NCBI RefSeq assembly: GCF_050589625.1
Contig: NZ_JBNGOP010000028.1
Span: 7,056 to 71,055, forward strand
Reading direction: 5' to 3'
DNA length: 64,000 nucleotides
Origin: Pelagihabitans sp947500445
GTDB taxonomy: Bacteria; Bacteroidota; Bacteroidia; Flavobacteriales; Flavobacteriaceae
Shown: positions 26,692 through 35,149 of the stretch, in pieces
How the letters are laid out: each line of letters starts with the position of its first letter
How positions within the stretch are numbered: the first letter of the stretch is position 1
The notes under the pieces: generated by a model
The model's input: only the letters and a program-made list of their open reading frames with translations
The model's database searches: none
Told to the model about the DNA's origin: nothing
Program-made: the position numbers and the translations under genes

Positions 26692-26862
26692 TTACTTCTG
26701 GTTTAAGTTTTTAGTACCGCCATCTTTTTCTATCAATAGCAATTGTTTTGATTTTTTTTGCTTCAATTTTCCAAAAAAATAAGGAAGGATGTGCACGAGG
26801 GAAATAAAAAAAATAATAGTGCTAAACAAAAAAAGCGGATGTTCCAATATGTATGTTTCCAT
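26692..26862 (-). CDS. Small single-span membrane peptide (56 aa)
   Basis: ATG 26862 opens METYILEHPLFLFSTIIFFI..., 56 residues ending LNQK at TAA 26692. One hydrophobic span covers about residues 9-31; the tail is strongly basic (KLKQKKSKQ) and should face the cytoplasm. It has its own upstream GTGAC-N17-GTCT motif and its own terminator, both of which argue that it is a real transcription unit. No known family. It may belong to the regulon of the neighbouring ECF sigma factor. Confidence 0.6.
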   Translation of the reverse strand: METYILEHPLFLFSTIIFFISLVHILPYFFGKLKQKKSKQLLLIEKDGGTKNLNQK

Positions 26863-26899
26863 TATAAAACTCGGGTCGGTTAGTGTTCTCTATATAGTA

Positions 26900-26929
26900 A
26901 GACACCATTAAAATTGAAAAGTCACTTTT
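26900..26929 (-). promoter_or_regulatory. Second GTGAC-N17-GTCT motif, upstream of the 56-aa peptide
   Basis: The minus strand reads AAAAGTGACTTTT, 17 bases from GTGAC to GTCTT, identical in the 13 bp box and in spacing to the motif before the sigma gene. It lies 38-67 bp before the peptide ATG. Confidence 0.5.
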
Positions 26930-26997
26930 TAAACCAAAAAAAATCATTTTTAATTTTCACCCTAATAAAATAAGGCCTTTTGAAGGGAAATAAACAT

Positions 26998-27031
26998 AAA
27001 AAAAAGCTTCCAATAACGACTGGAAGCTTTT
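26998..27031 (-). terminator. Terminator after tRNA-Val(GAC)
   Basis: Stem AAAGCTTCCA / TGGAAGCTTT with an 8 nt loop, followed by a long T-run on the minus strand, 5 bp past the tRNA 3' end. Confidence 0.88.
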
Positions 27032-27035
27032 ATAG

Positions 27036-27110
27036 TGGGTCATATTGGATTCGAACCAATGACCTCTGCCCTGTCAAGGCAGCGCTCTAAACCAACTGAG
27101 CTAATGACCC
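27036..27110 (-). tRNA. tRNA-Val (anticodon GAC)
   Basis: 75-nt cloverleaf on the minus strand: acceptor GGGTCAT / ATGACCC, D-arm AGCTCAGTTGG, anticodon arm CTGCC-TTGACAG-GGCAG (anticodon GAC), T-arm TTGGTTCGAATCCAA. The CCA end is not encoded. Confidence 0.95.
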
Positions 27111-27188
27111 ATTTAAGGAGGGCAAAAATAGCCAAAAGATCGAGATTATTGCAGCGGAAAGATAAAAAAATAGAATGGACGTAACAGT

Positions 27189-27764
27189 TTACCAAGTATA
27201 TTCCGGAGGGGCAATACCATTAATGCGCAGATAAAGGTTTGCCTTGGCGCGATGATTGGTGAGGTGATCTTGTACATAAAATAAGGCAAAGGCCCTGCTC
27301 ACGGTATTTCCGCTATGGAACATGGTGCATTTTTGGTCCAATGTTTCTTGATCAATGGTACGCACCACGGTTTCAGTATATGCAAAGCTCGTTTTCAATA
27401 GGGCTATAATGGCCTGCTTGTCCAAATCGTCCGCATTTGGTGTATGGGGCCTTACCTCAAAACCTTGGACGTAGCGTTTGGTCAAAAGCGAGGAGGCACT
27501 GGCGATATGGATCATCTGTTCCGCAAAACTCTTGCTTTCCGGTGCAGGTCTATACGTATAAAGCGAATCGGGCATTGCCATGGCAACATCCAAACAGTGC
27601 GCGGTAGCTTCTTTCCATATGGGAAGATACATTTTTGTAAAAGTCGTTCGTGGAAGGGTATCGTTTTGTGCATTTGTTACCGCACCGCCCAAAAAGAATA
27701 ATAGCACAACGACCCAAATCCTTCCTATTCCCGACGTATCCCGACATGGTGCGTAAACCGGCAT
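27189..27764 (-). CDS. DinB family protein, exported
   Basis: A 191-residue DinB-like four-helix bundle. The putative metal-binding histidines fit the family: QMIHIASAS in the middle and DHLTNHRAKANLYLR near the C-terminus. ATG 27764 is chosen over a GTG at 27800. The N-terminus has a hydrophobic signal (IWVVVLLFFLGGAVTNAQ), so it is probably periplasmic, as is common for Bacteroidetes members. Function is unknown; related proteins include thiol-dependent transferases. Divergent from the large PSCyt gene. Confidence 0.82.
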   Translation of the reverse strand: MPVYAPCRDTSGIGRIWVVVLLFFLGGAVTNAQNDTLPRTTFTKMYLPIWKEATAHCLDVAMAMPDSLYTYRPAPESKSFAEQMIHIASASSLLTKRYVQGFEVRPHTPNADDLDKQAIIALLKTSFAYTETVVRTIDQETLDQKCTMFHSGNTVSRAFALFYVQDHLTNHRAKANLYLRINGIAPPEYTW

Positions 27765-27907
27765 CCGTTTGCCATCCTGTTTTGATTCAAAAGTATCCAC
27801 TTGACCTATTTTTTCAAATGTAGCACATAAATAGCCAAACCTGGGTTCTGCAACCAGTCCAAGGCTAAAATTAATGTATCTTTAAGAGGTTAATACATCA
27901 TCTTCCT

Positions 27908-30900
27908 ATGGCATTGAAACAGCTACTTTTTGTAGGATTGCTAACACTATTTACCTCCTGTGTCTTTCAAGCGCCAGAAGCGATAATGGTGGCCTATGAA
28001 GAACTACCGGAGCAAGTCGATTTTAATTTCCATGTAAAGCCCATACTTTCCGACCGCTGTTACAATTGTCATGGGCCGGACGCCAATACCCGAAAGGCCG
28101 ACCTGCGGCTGGACATCGAAGAAGAAGCATTCAAGAAACTTTCGAGTGGCAACTACGCCTTTGTGTCGGGAAAACCGGGAAAAAGCGAAAGTGTACATCG
28201 TATATTGACCGAAGATCCCGATTTGCTTATGCCGCCTCCGGAATCGAACCTTTTCTTAACACCATTGGAGAAAGCCACCATAATCAAATGGATCGAACAA
28301 GGTGCCGCCTGGAAACCCCATTGGGCATTTGCCAAACCCGACAAACCAGTTCTTCCCCAAAAAGCCAACGAAAAATGGCCCGTAGGTAACGAAATCGACC
28401 GCTATGTACAACAGACCTTGAAAACGGCCGGTCTGGAACCTAATGTAAAGGCAGAAAAGGAGCGTTTACTGCGGCGTGTTTCCATAGACCTTACGGGGTT
28501 GCCCCCTACCATGGAACAACTCGATTCGTTCGTAGCGGACGATGGTCCCGATGCCTATGAAAAAATAGTAGATGCCCTATTGGCGTCCGATGCCTGTGCC
28601 GAACGACTTACCTTGGATTGGATGGACCTGTCCCGTTACGCGGACTCCCATGGGTTGCATGCCGATGGTTGGCGTTTGATGTGGCCCTGGCGGGATTGGG
28701 TGATACAGGCTTTTCAAAATAACATGCCATACGACCAATTTGTTACTTGGCAACTGGCGGGAGATCTGCTCCCAAACGCGACTAAGGACCAAAAGTTGGC
28801 GACCGCATTCAATCGAAACCATCCCATGACCGCCGAAGGGGGAGCCATTGAGGAGGAGTTCCGGTTAAACTATGTTTGGGACCGCACTGAAACCGTAGGC
28901 ACCGCACTCCTGGGGCTTACCGTTGCCTGTGCCCGTTGCCATGATCATAAATTCGACCCCATATCCCAAAAGGATTACTATAAAATGACCGCTTTCTTTA
29001 ACAATGTCAAAGAACTGGGGATGACGGGTGACGACGGCAACTATGGCCCACTGCTTCCCCTGCCCGACGCGGAAACCGAACAAAAGCTGGACACCCTGCA
29101 GCGCAACATCGCGCAAAAGACCGCCACCCTTGCCCTTACCAAAAAAGAACTCAAAGGTCTGGAAACCTATATCAAAAAACTTCCCCTTGACTTTAAGGAC
29201 AACGAATTGCTGGGCCATTTTCCTTTGGAGCGTTCCACACCAAGAAGCAAGGGAGGTTTCTCCATAGACGATAAGGCCACCGCTACAACGCAACAGCCTC
29301 CAAAAGTAAAAAAAGGAAAAAAGGGCAACGCTTTCATGTTCACTGGGGAATATGACGAACTCTATTTGAGCGGTATCCCGAATTTTGAGTGGACCGATTC
29401 GTTTTCTACAGGACTTTGGATGAACACAACCAAACGACAAGCGGCAAAAACACAGACCCTTTTGGGTACTTCGGGTGAAAAAAACAATTTTTGGCGCGGT
29501 TGGGATTTCTATTTGGATAGCTTGAACCACTTGAACGCCCGACTGATCCATTCGCTTCCGCACAACTATATCCATCTTCGCTCCAAAGATTCGATACGGA
29601 CAAATGCCTGGCGCCATGTCGCCTTTACCTACAACGGAAATGGATCTGCAACCGGACTCGAACTCTATATCGATGGTAAACCTGCCGAGACCGATATCGT
29701 TTTCGACCGCCTATACAAATCGATAAAGACCATTGCCAGCGGCACCCATGAGGTAGTGGACACACCGGTACGGGTAGCAAAAAGTTATCGGTCCTTTACC
29801 GGGGAAAATGGTATTTTCCTAGGGATGTTGGATGACATTCATCTCTACTCCCGGGCACTGACCCCTTTGGAAATATTGTATTTGGCCAAACAGGACGATT
29901 ATCCGGAAATTCCTGATGACCAATTGGCGGCGGACTATTGGGTAGATCGGGCGCCGCCGGTAAAACTGTTAGAAAAAGAACTCAAAGCCCTTCGCCAACA
30001 ATGGCTCGAACAAATGGGTCCCATTATGGAAGTCATGGTCATGGAAGAAATGCCCGAGAATCGTCCGGCCTTCGCCTTTGACCGAGGGGATTACACGCAA
30101 CCTATTTATGAGGTAAAGGCCGGCACACCGGAAATCCTGCCCGAGTTCAAAGAAAATTACCCCAAAAACAGATTGGGTCTTGCACAATGGATCTTCTCCA
30201 AAGAAAACCCCTTGACCGCCCGGGTTACCGTAAACCGCTATTGGCAAATGCTTTTTGGAAAAGGTTTGGTGACCACCCCGCAAGACTTTGGGGTACAGGG
30301 TACGCTACCTTCACATCCCGAATTAATGGACTGGCTGTCGGTATATTTCGTTGAAAATGACTGGAACGTAAAGGGCTTGCTCAAAAAAATGGTAATGTCG
30401 CACACCTATCGGCAATCATCGGAAGTTTCTAAGATTCAAAAACAAAAAGATCCTACCAATCGCTATCTAGCCCGTAGTAGCAGTTACCGACTGCCCGCCG
30501 AAATGATACGCGACAATGCGTTGGCCGCCAGTGGGCTTTTGGTACAACAGGTCGGTGGAAAAAGCGTAAAGCCCTATCAGCCCGCGAACTTGTGGATCGA
30601 AAAAAACAGTTTCTCGCACAAACTGCTCAACTATAAAGAATCAAAGGGGGATAGCCTTTATCGGAGAGGACTTTACACCTTTATCCGACGGACCTCGCCA
30701 CACCCGGCGATGACGGCCTTCGATACCCCATCACGGGAAGTTTGTACCGTAAAGCGCGAAAATACCAACACGCCGTTACAGGCCCTAGTGTTGCTAAACG
30801 ACACCCAATTTGTAGAGGCATCCAGGGTTTTGGCGGAACGCATGCAGCGCGAAGGGGGTGAACAATTGGACCATCAGATTGCCTACGGTTTTCGCTTGGC

Positions 30901-31117
30901 GATCAGTCGCGATCCAAAAAACGAGGAGACCGAAATTTTAAGGGAACTCTACCAAAAACAATCGGAACGGTTCCAGGCCAATCCAAAAGAGGCCCTTGCC
31001 CTATTGGATGTTGGGGAAAGACCATTGGACCCCACATGGGACAAGTCCGGGACCGCGGCATTGACCATAGTGGCCAATACCATACTCAACCATGACGAGA
31101 CGTATATGAAACGATAG
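27908..31117 (+). CDS. PSCyt1/DUF1549/DUF1553 multidomain protein with LamG domain, lipoprotein
   Basis: A 1069-residue lipoprotein (signal ending LFTSC, Cys 18). Order: planctomycete cytochrome C domain with heme motif CYNCH (51-55) and HGPDANTRKADLRLD; DUF1549 (about 145-370) with a second CARCH motif (341-345); a LamG/concanavalin-like domain (about 440-640, LELYIDGKPAE); and DUF1553 (about 755-1030, LTARVTVNRYWQMLFGKG and REVCTVKRENTNTPLQALVLLND). Such proteins are abundant in Planctomycetes and some Bacteroidetes and are presumed exported cytochromes acting on unknown, often carbohydrate, substrates. First gene of a four-gene same-strand cluster. Confidence 0.9.
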   Translation: MALKQLLFVGLLTLFTSCVFQAPEAIMVAYEELPEQVDFNFHVKPILSDRCYNCHGPDANTRKADLRLDIEEEAFKKLSSGNYAFVSGKPGKSESVHRILTEDPDLLMPPPESNLFLTPLEKATIIKWIEQGAAWKPHWAFAKPDKPVLPQKANEKWPVGNEIDRYVQQTLKTAGLEPNVKAEKERLLRRVSIDLTGLPPTMEQLDSFVADDGPDAYEKIVDALLASDACAERLTLDWMDLSRYADSHGLHADGWRLMWPWRDWVIQAFQNNMPYDQFVTWQLAGDLLPNATKDQKLATAFNRNHPMTAEGGAIEEEFRLNYVWDRTETVGTALLGLTVACARCHDHKFDPISQKDYYKMTAFFNNVKELGMTGDDGNYGPLLPLPDAETEQKLDTLQRNIAQKTATLALTKKELKGLETYIKKLPLDFKDNELLGHFPLERSTPRSKGGFSIDDKATATTQQPPKVKKGKKGNAFMFTGEYDELYLSGIPNFEWTDSFSTGLWMNTTKRQAAKTQTLLGTSGEKNNFWRGWDFYLDSLNHLNARLIHSLPHNYIHLRSKDSIRTNAWRHVAFTYNGNGSATGLELYIDGKPAETDIVFDRLYKSIKTIASGTHEVVDTPVRVAKSYRSFTGENGIFLGMLDDIHLYSRALTPLEILYLAKQDDYPEIPDDQLAADYWVDRAPPVKLLEKELKALRQQWLEQMGPIMEVMVMEEMPENRPAFAFDRGDYTQPIYEVKAGTPEILPEFKENYPKNRLGLAQWIFSKENPLTARVTVNRYWQMLFGKGLVTTPQDFGVQGTLPSHPELMDWLSVYFVENDWNVKGLLKKMVMSHTYRQSSEVSKIQKQKDPTNRYLARSSSYRLPAEMIRDNALAASGLLVQQVGGKSVKPYQPANLWIEKNSFSHKLLNYKESKGDSLYRRGLYTFIRRTSPHPAMTAFDTPSREVCTVKRENTNTPLQALVLLNDTQFVEASRVLAERMQREGGEQLDHQIAYGFRLAISRDPKNEETEILRELYQKQSERFQANPKEALALLDVGERPLDPTWDKSGTAALTIVANTILNHDETYMKR

Positions 31118-31155
31118 TAAAGACGGCAACACGCTTTACCTCCTGAATTGAAACT

Positions 31156-32616
31156 ATGTGTACACACGACCATAAAAAAAATTATACCAGAAGGGATTTC
31201 CTCACAAAAACCTCCTTGGGCATGGGTGCCCTTTCCATGGCTTCGATGCTCGACCCGATGGGACTTTTTGGCAATGGCAAGAATACAGCGGCACCTTTGC
31301 TGAACGGTGGCGCCCTGGGGCAAACGCATTTCCCGGCCAAAGTAAAACGGGTTATTTATCTCTTTCAAAGTGGTGCACCTTCCCAACTGGATCTTTTCGA
31401 TTACAAGCCGTTGTTGAACAGAATGAACGGTCAAGACTTGCCCGAGAGCGTACAGCAAGGGCAGCGGCTGACCGGAATGTCGGCAGGACAGGCGAGTTTG
31501 CCCATTGCCGGCAGCGTTTTTGATTTTAAACAACATGGGGACAGCGGTGCATGGATGAGCGATCTGATGCCGCATACCTCCAAAATCGTAGATGAACTCT
31601 GTTTTATAAAATCGATGTATACCGAGGCGATCAATCATGATCCGGCGGTAACCTTTTTCCAAACGGGCTCCCAATTACCAGGACGCCCCTCCATAGGTTC
31701 CTGGGTGAGCTATGGGTTGGGTACCGATAATAAAAATTTACCAGAGTTCGTAGTTTTGGTCACCAAGGACAAGTTTGGACAACCCTTGTATTCCCGATCT
31801 TGGGGTAACGGTTTTTTGCCTTCACAACACCAGGGCGTACAATTTCGATCCGGCAAAGACCCGGTACTCTACCTGACCAATCCTCCCGGAATCGATGGCA
31901 CTTCCAGAAGGGAGCAGCTGGACCATTTGCAACGGTTGGAAAAATTAAACCATGATGATCTGGGCGATCCAGAAATCTTGGCCCGAATGGCACAATACGA
32001 GATGGCGTTCCGTATGCAGACCTCCGTTCCTGAAATTATGGATACCAAAGACGAGTCCGATCACATTTACGAGATGTACGGACCGGACAGTAAAAAACCC
32101 GGAACCTTTGCCGCCAATTGTATTTTGGCCCGCAGACTTGCCGAACGCGACGTAAAGTTCATTCAACTGTACCACCAGGGATGGGACCAGCACGGCAACC
32201 TTCCCAAGGCCATAAAAGTGCAGTGCAAGGAGACCGATCAGGCGACCGCAGCATTGATCACCGATCTAAAACAACGTGGTATGTTGGAGGATACGCTTGT
32301 GATCTGGGGCGGGGAGTTTGGGCGAACCAACTACTCTCAAGGACAATTGACCCCTGAAAGCTTTGGTCGCGACCACCACCCCAAGTGCTTTACCATTTTT
32401 ATGGCCGGGGCCGGCATTAAAAAAGGGTTCACTTTTGGCGCAACGGACGATTTTGGGTACAACGTGGTTCAAAACCCCGTACACGTGCACGATTTTCAAG
32501 CGACCCTCATGCACTTATTAGGAGTGGACCATGAACGCCTTACCTTTAAATTTCAAGGAAGACGTTACCGTTTGACCGATGTGCACGGCGAGGTCGTAAA
32601 AGAGATTTTGGCCTGA
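31156..32616 (+). CDS. DUF1501 family (sulfatase/phosphatase-fold) Tat-exported protein
   Basis: A 486-residue DUF1501 protein. The N-terminus has a Tat signal (TRRDFLTKTSLGMGALSM). Family motifs: VIYLFQSGAPSQLDLFDYKP, PHTSKIVDELCFIKSM, ARRLAERDVKFIQLYHQGWDQHG, DTLVIWGGEFGRT and GRDHHPKCFTIFMAGAGIK, an alkaline-phosphatase-like arrangement with conserved Asp/His residues. These genes almost always follow a DUF1553 partner, as here (38 bp gap), so a joint function is likely. The catalytic reaction is not established. Confidence 0.9.
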   Translation: MCTHDHKKNYTRRDFLTKTSLGMGALSMASMLDPMGLFGNGKNTAAPLLNGGALGQTHFPAKVKRVIYLFQSGAPSQLDLFDYKPLLNRMNGQDLPESVQQGQRLTGMSAGQASLPIAGSVFDFKQHGDSGAWMSDLMPHTSKIVDELCFIKSMYTEAINHDPAVTFFQTGSQLPGRPSIGSWVSYGLGTDNKNLPEFVVLVTKDKFGQPLYSRSWGNGFLPSQHQGVQFRSGKDPVLYLTNPPGIDGTSRREQLDHLQRLEKLNHDDLGDPEILARMAQYEMAFRMQTSVPEIMDTKDESDHIYEMYGPDSKKPGTFAANCILARRLAERDVKFIQLYHQGWDQHGNLPKAIKVQCKETDQATAALITDLKQRGMLEDTLVIWGGEFGRTNYSQGQLTPESFGRDHHPKCFTIFMAGAGIKKGFTFGATDDFGYNVVQNPVHVHDFQATLMHLLGVDHERLTFKFQGRRYRLTDVHGEVVKEILA

Positions 32617-32642
32617 TCTATTTGTAAATAATCCGAAAAAAC

Positions 32643-33704
32643 ATGAAAAACAGCAATAACAACAGAAGAAACTTTATTAAAAAAACAACCATGGCTTCGG
32701 CGGCCGGGCTTATTGCACCCGCTGTTTCCTTTGGCATAACACATTCAAAAAAACCAATGAAAGAACTCGTAGGACACGGAAACTTCCAATATCAAGTAGA
32801 TCAAGAATGGGGCATACAGGACCCTTCAAAAATACCGGTGAACGATTGCCATGAAATGGTACTGGACCACCAAGGGCGTATTCTAATGACCACCACCGGG
32901 GAAAACAACAACAACCTGATCGTTTATGATCGATCGGGTAAGGTATTGGATTCCTGGGGAACCGATTTTCCCGGAGCACACGGCCTTTCCATAGGCGGTG
33001 AGGGAAAAGATCAATTTTTACTCATTACGGACCCTGACACCCACAAAGTATGGAAAACCACTTTGGACGGAAAGATCATCATGACCTTGGAACGTCCCAA
33101 AGAAGTTTCCGGATACACCAGTAATGATCAATTTAAACCGACAGAAACGGCCATTTTGCCCAATGGTGATTTTTATGTTGCCGATGGGTACGGTGAAAAT
33201 TTCATTATTCATTACAACGCAAAGGGAGAATACCAAGGGCATTTTGGTGGCACTGGAGAGGCCGACGCCCTTTTTAATTGCAGCCATGGTATTACAGTGG
33301 ACCATCGCGATGCCGAAAACCCTACACTGCTCATTACGTCGCGCGGAAATCAACGTTTTAAGCGGTTTACGTTGGACGGAAAACATTTGGAGACCATTTT
33401 GCTTCCGGGATGTTCCGTATGTCGCCCGGTCATTCATGGGGAAAACCTCTATTTCGCGGTAATCGTGACCAAAACCTGGGACAGCTGGGACGGCATGTTG
33501 GCCGTTTTGGACAAAGACAACAAGGTAGTATCCTTTCCCGGGGGCAGTGCGCCCGAATATGTGAACGGCACCCTTACGGCGCCGATCTTTGATGGTAAAA
33601 CGTTTCGAAATCCGCATGATGTATTGGTCGATGACGAGGGAAGTCTTTACGTACCACAATGGGCTTCCGGAAAAACCTACCCGATCAAACTGACCCGAGT
33701 ATAA
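32643..33704 (+). CDS. Tat-exported six-bladed beta-propeller (NHL/peptidylglycine-lyase-like)
   Basis: A 353-residue protein with Tat signal (NRRNFIKKTTMASAAGLIAP). Six propeller blades follow, visible as ILMTTTGENNNNLIVYDRSG, VWKTTLDGKII, AILPNGDFYVADGYGENFI, GITVDHRDAENPTLLITSRGNQR and NPHDVLVDDEGSLYVPQW. The pattern recalls NHL propellers and peptidyl-alpha-hydroxyglycine lyase. It may be a substrate-binding or lyase component. Third gene of the cluster, 26 bp after the DUF1501 gene. A CSVCRP pair of cysteines at about 258-261 could be a disulfide. Confidence 0.85.
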   Translation: MKNSNNNRRNFIKKTTMASAAGLIAPAVSFGITHSKKPMKELVGHGNFQYQVDQEWGIQDPSKIPVNDCHEMVLDHQGRILMTTTGENNNNLIVYDRSGKVLDSWGTDFPGAHGLSIGGEGKDQFLLITDPDTHKVWKTTLDGKIIMTLERPKEVSGYTSNDQFKPTETAILPNGDFYVADGYGENFIIHYNAKGEYQGHFGGTGEADALFNCSHGITVDHRDAENPTLLITSRGNQRFKRFTLDGKHLETILLPGCSVCRPVIHGENLYFAVIVTKTWDSWDGMLAVLDKDNKVVSFPGGSAPEYVNGTLTAPIFDGKTFRNPHDVLVDDEGSLYVPQWASGKTYPIKLTRV

Positions 33705-33722
33705 CCACAAACCGTTACCAAC

Positions 33723-35096
33723 ATGATCCCATTGGAGTTTTCTACCTTTATCGGTCGTTTTCATCCCCTGCTCGTACATTTGCCCATAGGCTTTTTGGTA
33801 TTGGCAATTTTATTGGAGTGGTGGCAAGGTTTTAAAAAAACCGCCACCAACGGTAATCTGATTGCCAATGCATGGCTCTTGGGGGGAATAAGCGCCGCGG
33901 CGGCGGCATTATGCGGATGGTACCTGGGCGAAACGGGGTTACATGAGGAAAAAGACCTTTTTCTGCATCGTTGGTTGGGTATTGCAATAGTCGTCATAGC
34001 CTTTGTAGGTTGGTATTTGAAAAAAAACAGAACCAAGTATCCGAAGATGCTACAAAACGGGTTCAATGTGATCCTTTTGGTATCGCTATTCGTTGAAGGG
34101 CACAAAGGGGGAAACATGACCCATGGGGACACCTACCTGACGGAATATGCACCGAAACCGATACAGGGGCTGCTGGGCACCGATTACCGGAATGATTCCC
34201 TTCCCACTTTTGGCAATACCGATTCGCTGATCGTTTACCGCGACCTGATCGTCCCAATTTTCGAGGAAAAATGTTTCGCCTGTCACAACAACGAAGTGCA
34301 ACGGGGAGGGCTTAATATGGCGGAATCGGAGGCTTTTCTTGCAGGAGGGGACAATGGCGCTATCCTTTTGACCGCCAACAGTGCGGAAAGCGAGCTTTTC
34401 CGTAGGATAACATTACCGCAGAAAAACATCAAGTTCATGCCACCGACCGGCAACGCGCTCACCTATGACGAAATCAAGACCGTGGAGTGGTGGATCGAGC
34501 AGGGGGCTTCTTTTGAAGATTCCATTTCGAGCATGACCATCGGAGAAAACATTCGACCGGTACTTTTACGCCGCTATGGTATCGACACCACGCCCAAACC
34601 CTGGTACGAAACGGTTCGCTTACCAGTGTTGGATAGTGAGAAAATAAGGGAACTGGAAAAGGAAGGATTTCAGGTAAAATCTTTAGGGGCCGATAATCCG
34701 TTGCTCGATATCAAATATGTTGGAAATGCGCTTACCGAATCCAAACTACAAGCTTTGGCCAGCGTTAAAGACCACATCACCTGGCTCTCTTTGGCCCGTA
34801 ACGATATTGCGGACGAATGGCTTTCGACCGTAGCCACCTTTACCAACCTAACGCGGCTTCAATTGGAAAAGACCCCTGTTTCCGACAAAGGGGTGGAACG
34901 GCTGAAAGGATTACGGCATCTGGAGTCCTTGAACCTCTACGGCACCCAAGTAACGGACGGCTGTTTGCCCATTATTCAAACACTACCGGGACTGCAACGG
35001 GTATACCTGTGGGACACCCAGGTTACAAGGCAAGGGGCACAAGGGCTACAGGAGAATGTGGATGGATTAAGTGTAATTATCGGAGATGCACTCTAG
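33723..35096 (+). CDS. Membrane-bound c-type cytochrome with DUF2231-like spans and leucine-rich repeats
   Basis: A 457-residue protein. The N-terminal DUF2231-like membrane part (HPLLVHLPIGFLVLAILLEW, then spans at about 45-65, 78-97 and 110-125) is followed by a PSCyt1 heme domain (CFACH at 184-188, PPTGNALTYDEIKTVEWWIEQGA) and by 3-4 leucine-rich repeats (LTRLQLEKTPVSDKGVERL, LESLNLYGTQVTDG, VYLWDTQVTRQG). Such membrane cytochromes could pass electrons from the exported partners into the respiratory chain; that is inference. Starts 18 bp after the propeller gene; last gene of the cluster. Confidence 0.88.
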   Translation: MIPLEFSTFIGRFHPLLVHLPIGFLVLAILLEWWQGFKKTATNGNLIANAWLLGGISAAAAALCGWYLGETGLHEEKDLFLHRWLGIAIVVIAFVGWYLKKNRTKYPKMLQNGFNVILLVSLFVEGHKGGNMTHGDTYLTEYAPKPIQGLLGTDYRNDSLPTFGNTDSLIVYRDLIVPIFEEKCFACHNNEVQRGGLNMAESEAFLAGGDNGAILLTANSAESELFRRITLPQKNIKFMPPTGNALTYDEIKTVEWWIEQGASFEDSISSMTIGENIRPVLLRRYGIDTTPKPWYETVRLPVLDSEKIRELEKEGFQVKSLGADNPLLDIKYVGNALTESKLQALASVKDHITWLSLARNDIADEWLSTVATFTNLTRLQLEKTPVSDKGVERLKGLRHLESLNLYGTQVTDGCLPIIQTLPGLQRVYLWDTQVTRQGAQGLQENVDGLSVIIGDAL

Positions 35097-35149
35097 CATC
35101 CGTTCTTTCAGAAAATAGTATACACAGCCTACTGGCACGTTTTATTTCG

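Noticed and set aside
28865..29617. 250-codon minus-strand frame opposite the DUF1553 gene
   Set aside because: Antisense shadow of a strongly supported multidomain gene.
30949..31674. 241-codon minus-strand frame across the DUF1553/DUF1501 junction
   Set aside because: Antisense to two well-supported genes; composition unlike a real protein.
33018..33779. 253-codon minus-strand frame opposite the propeller gene
   Set aside because: Antisense shadow; no domain or signal.
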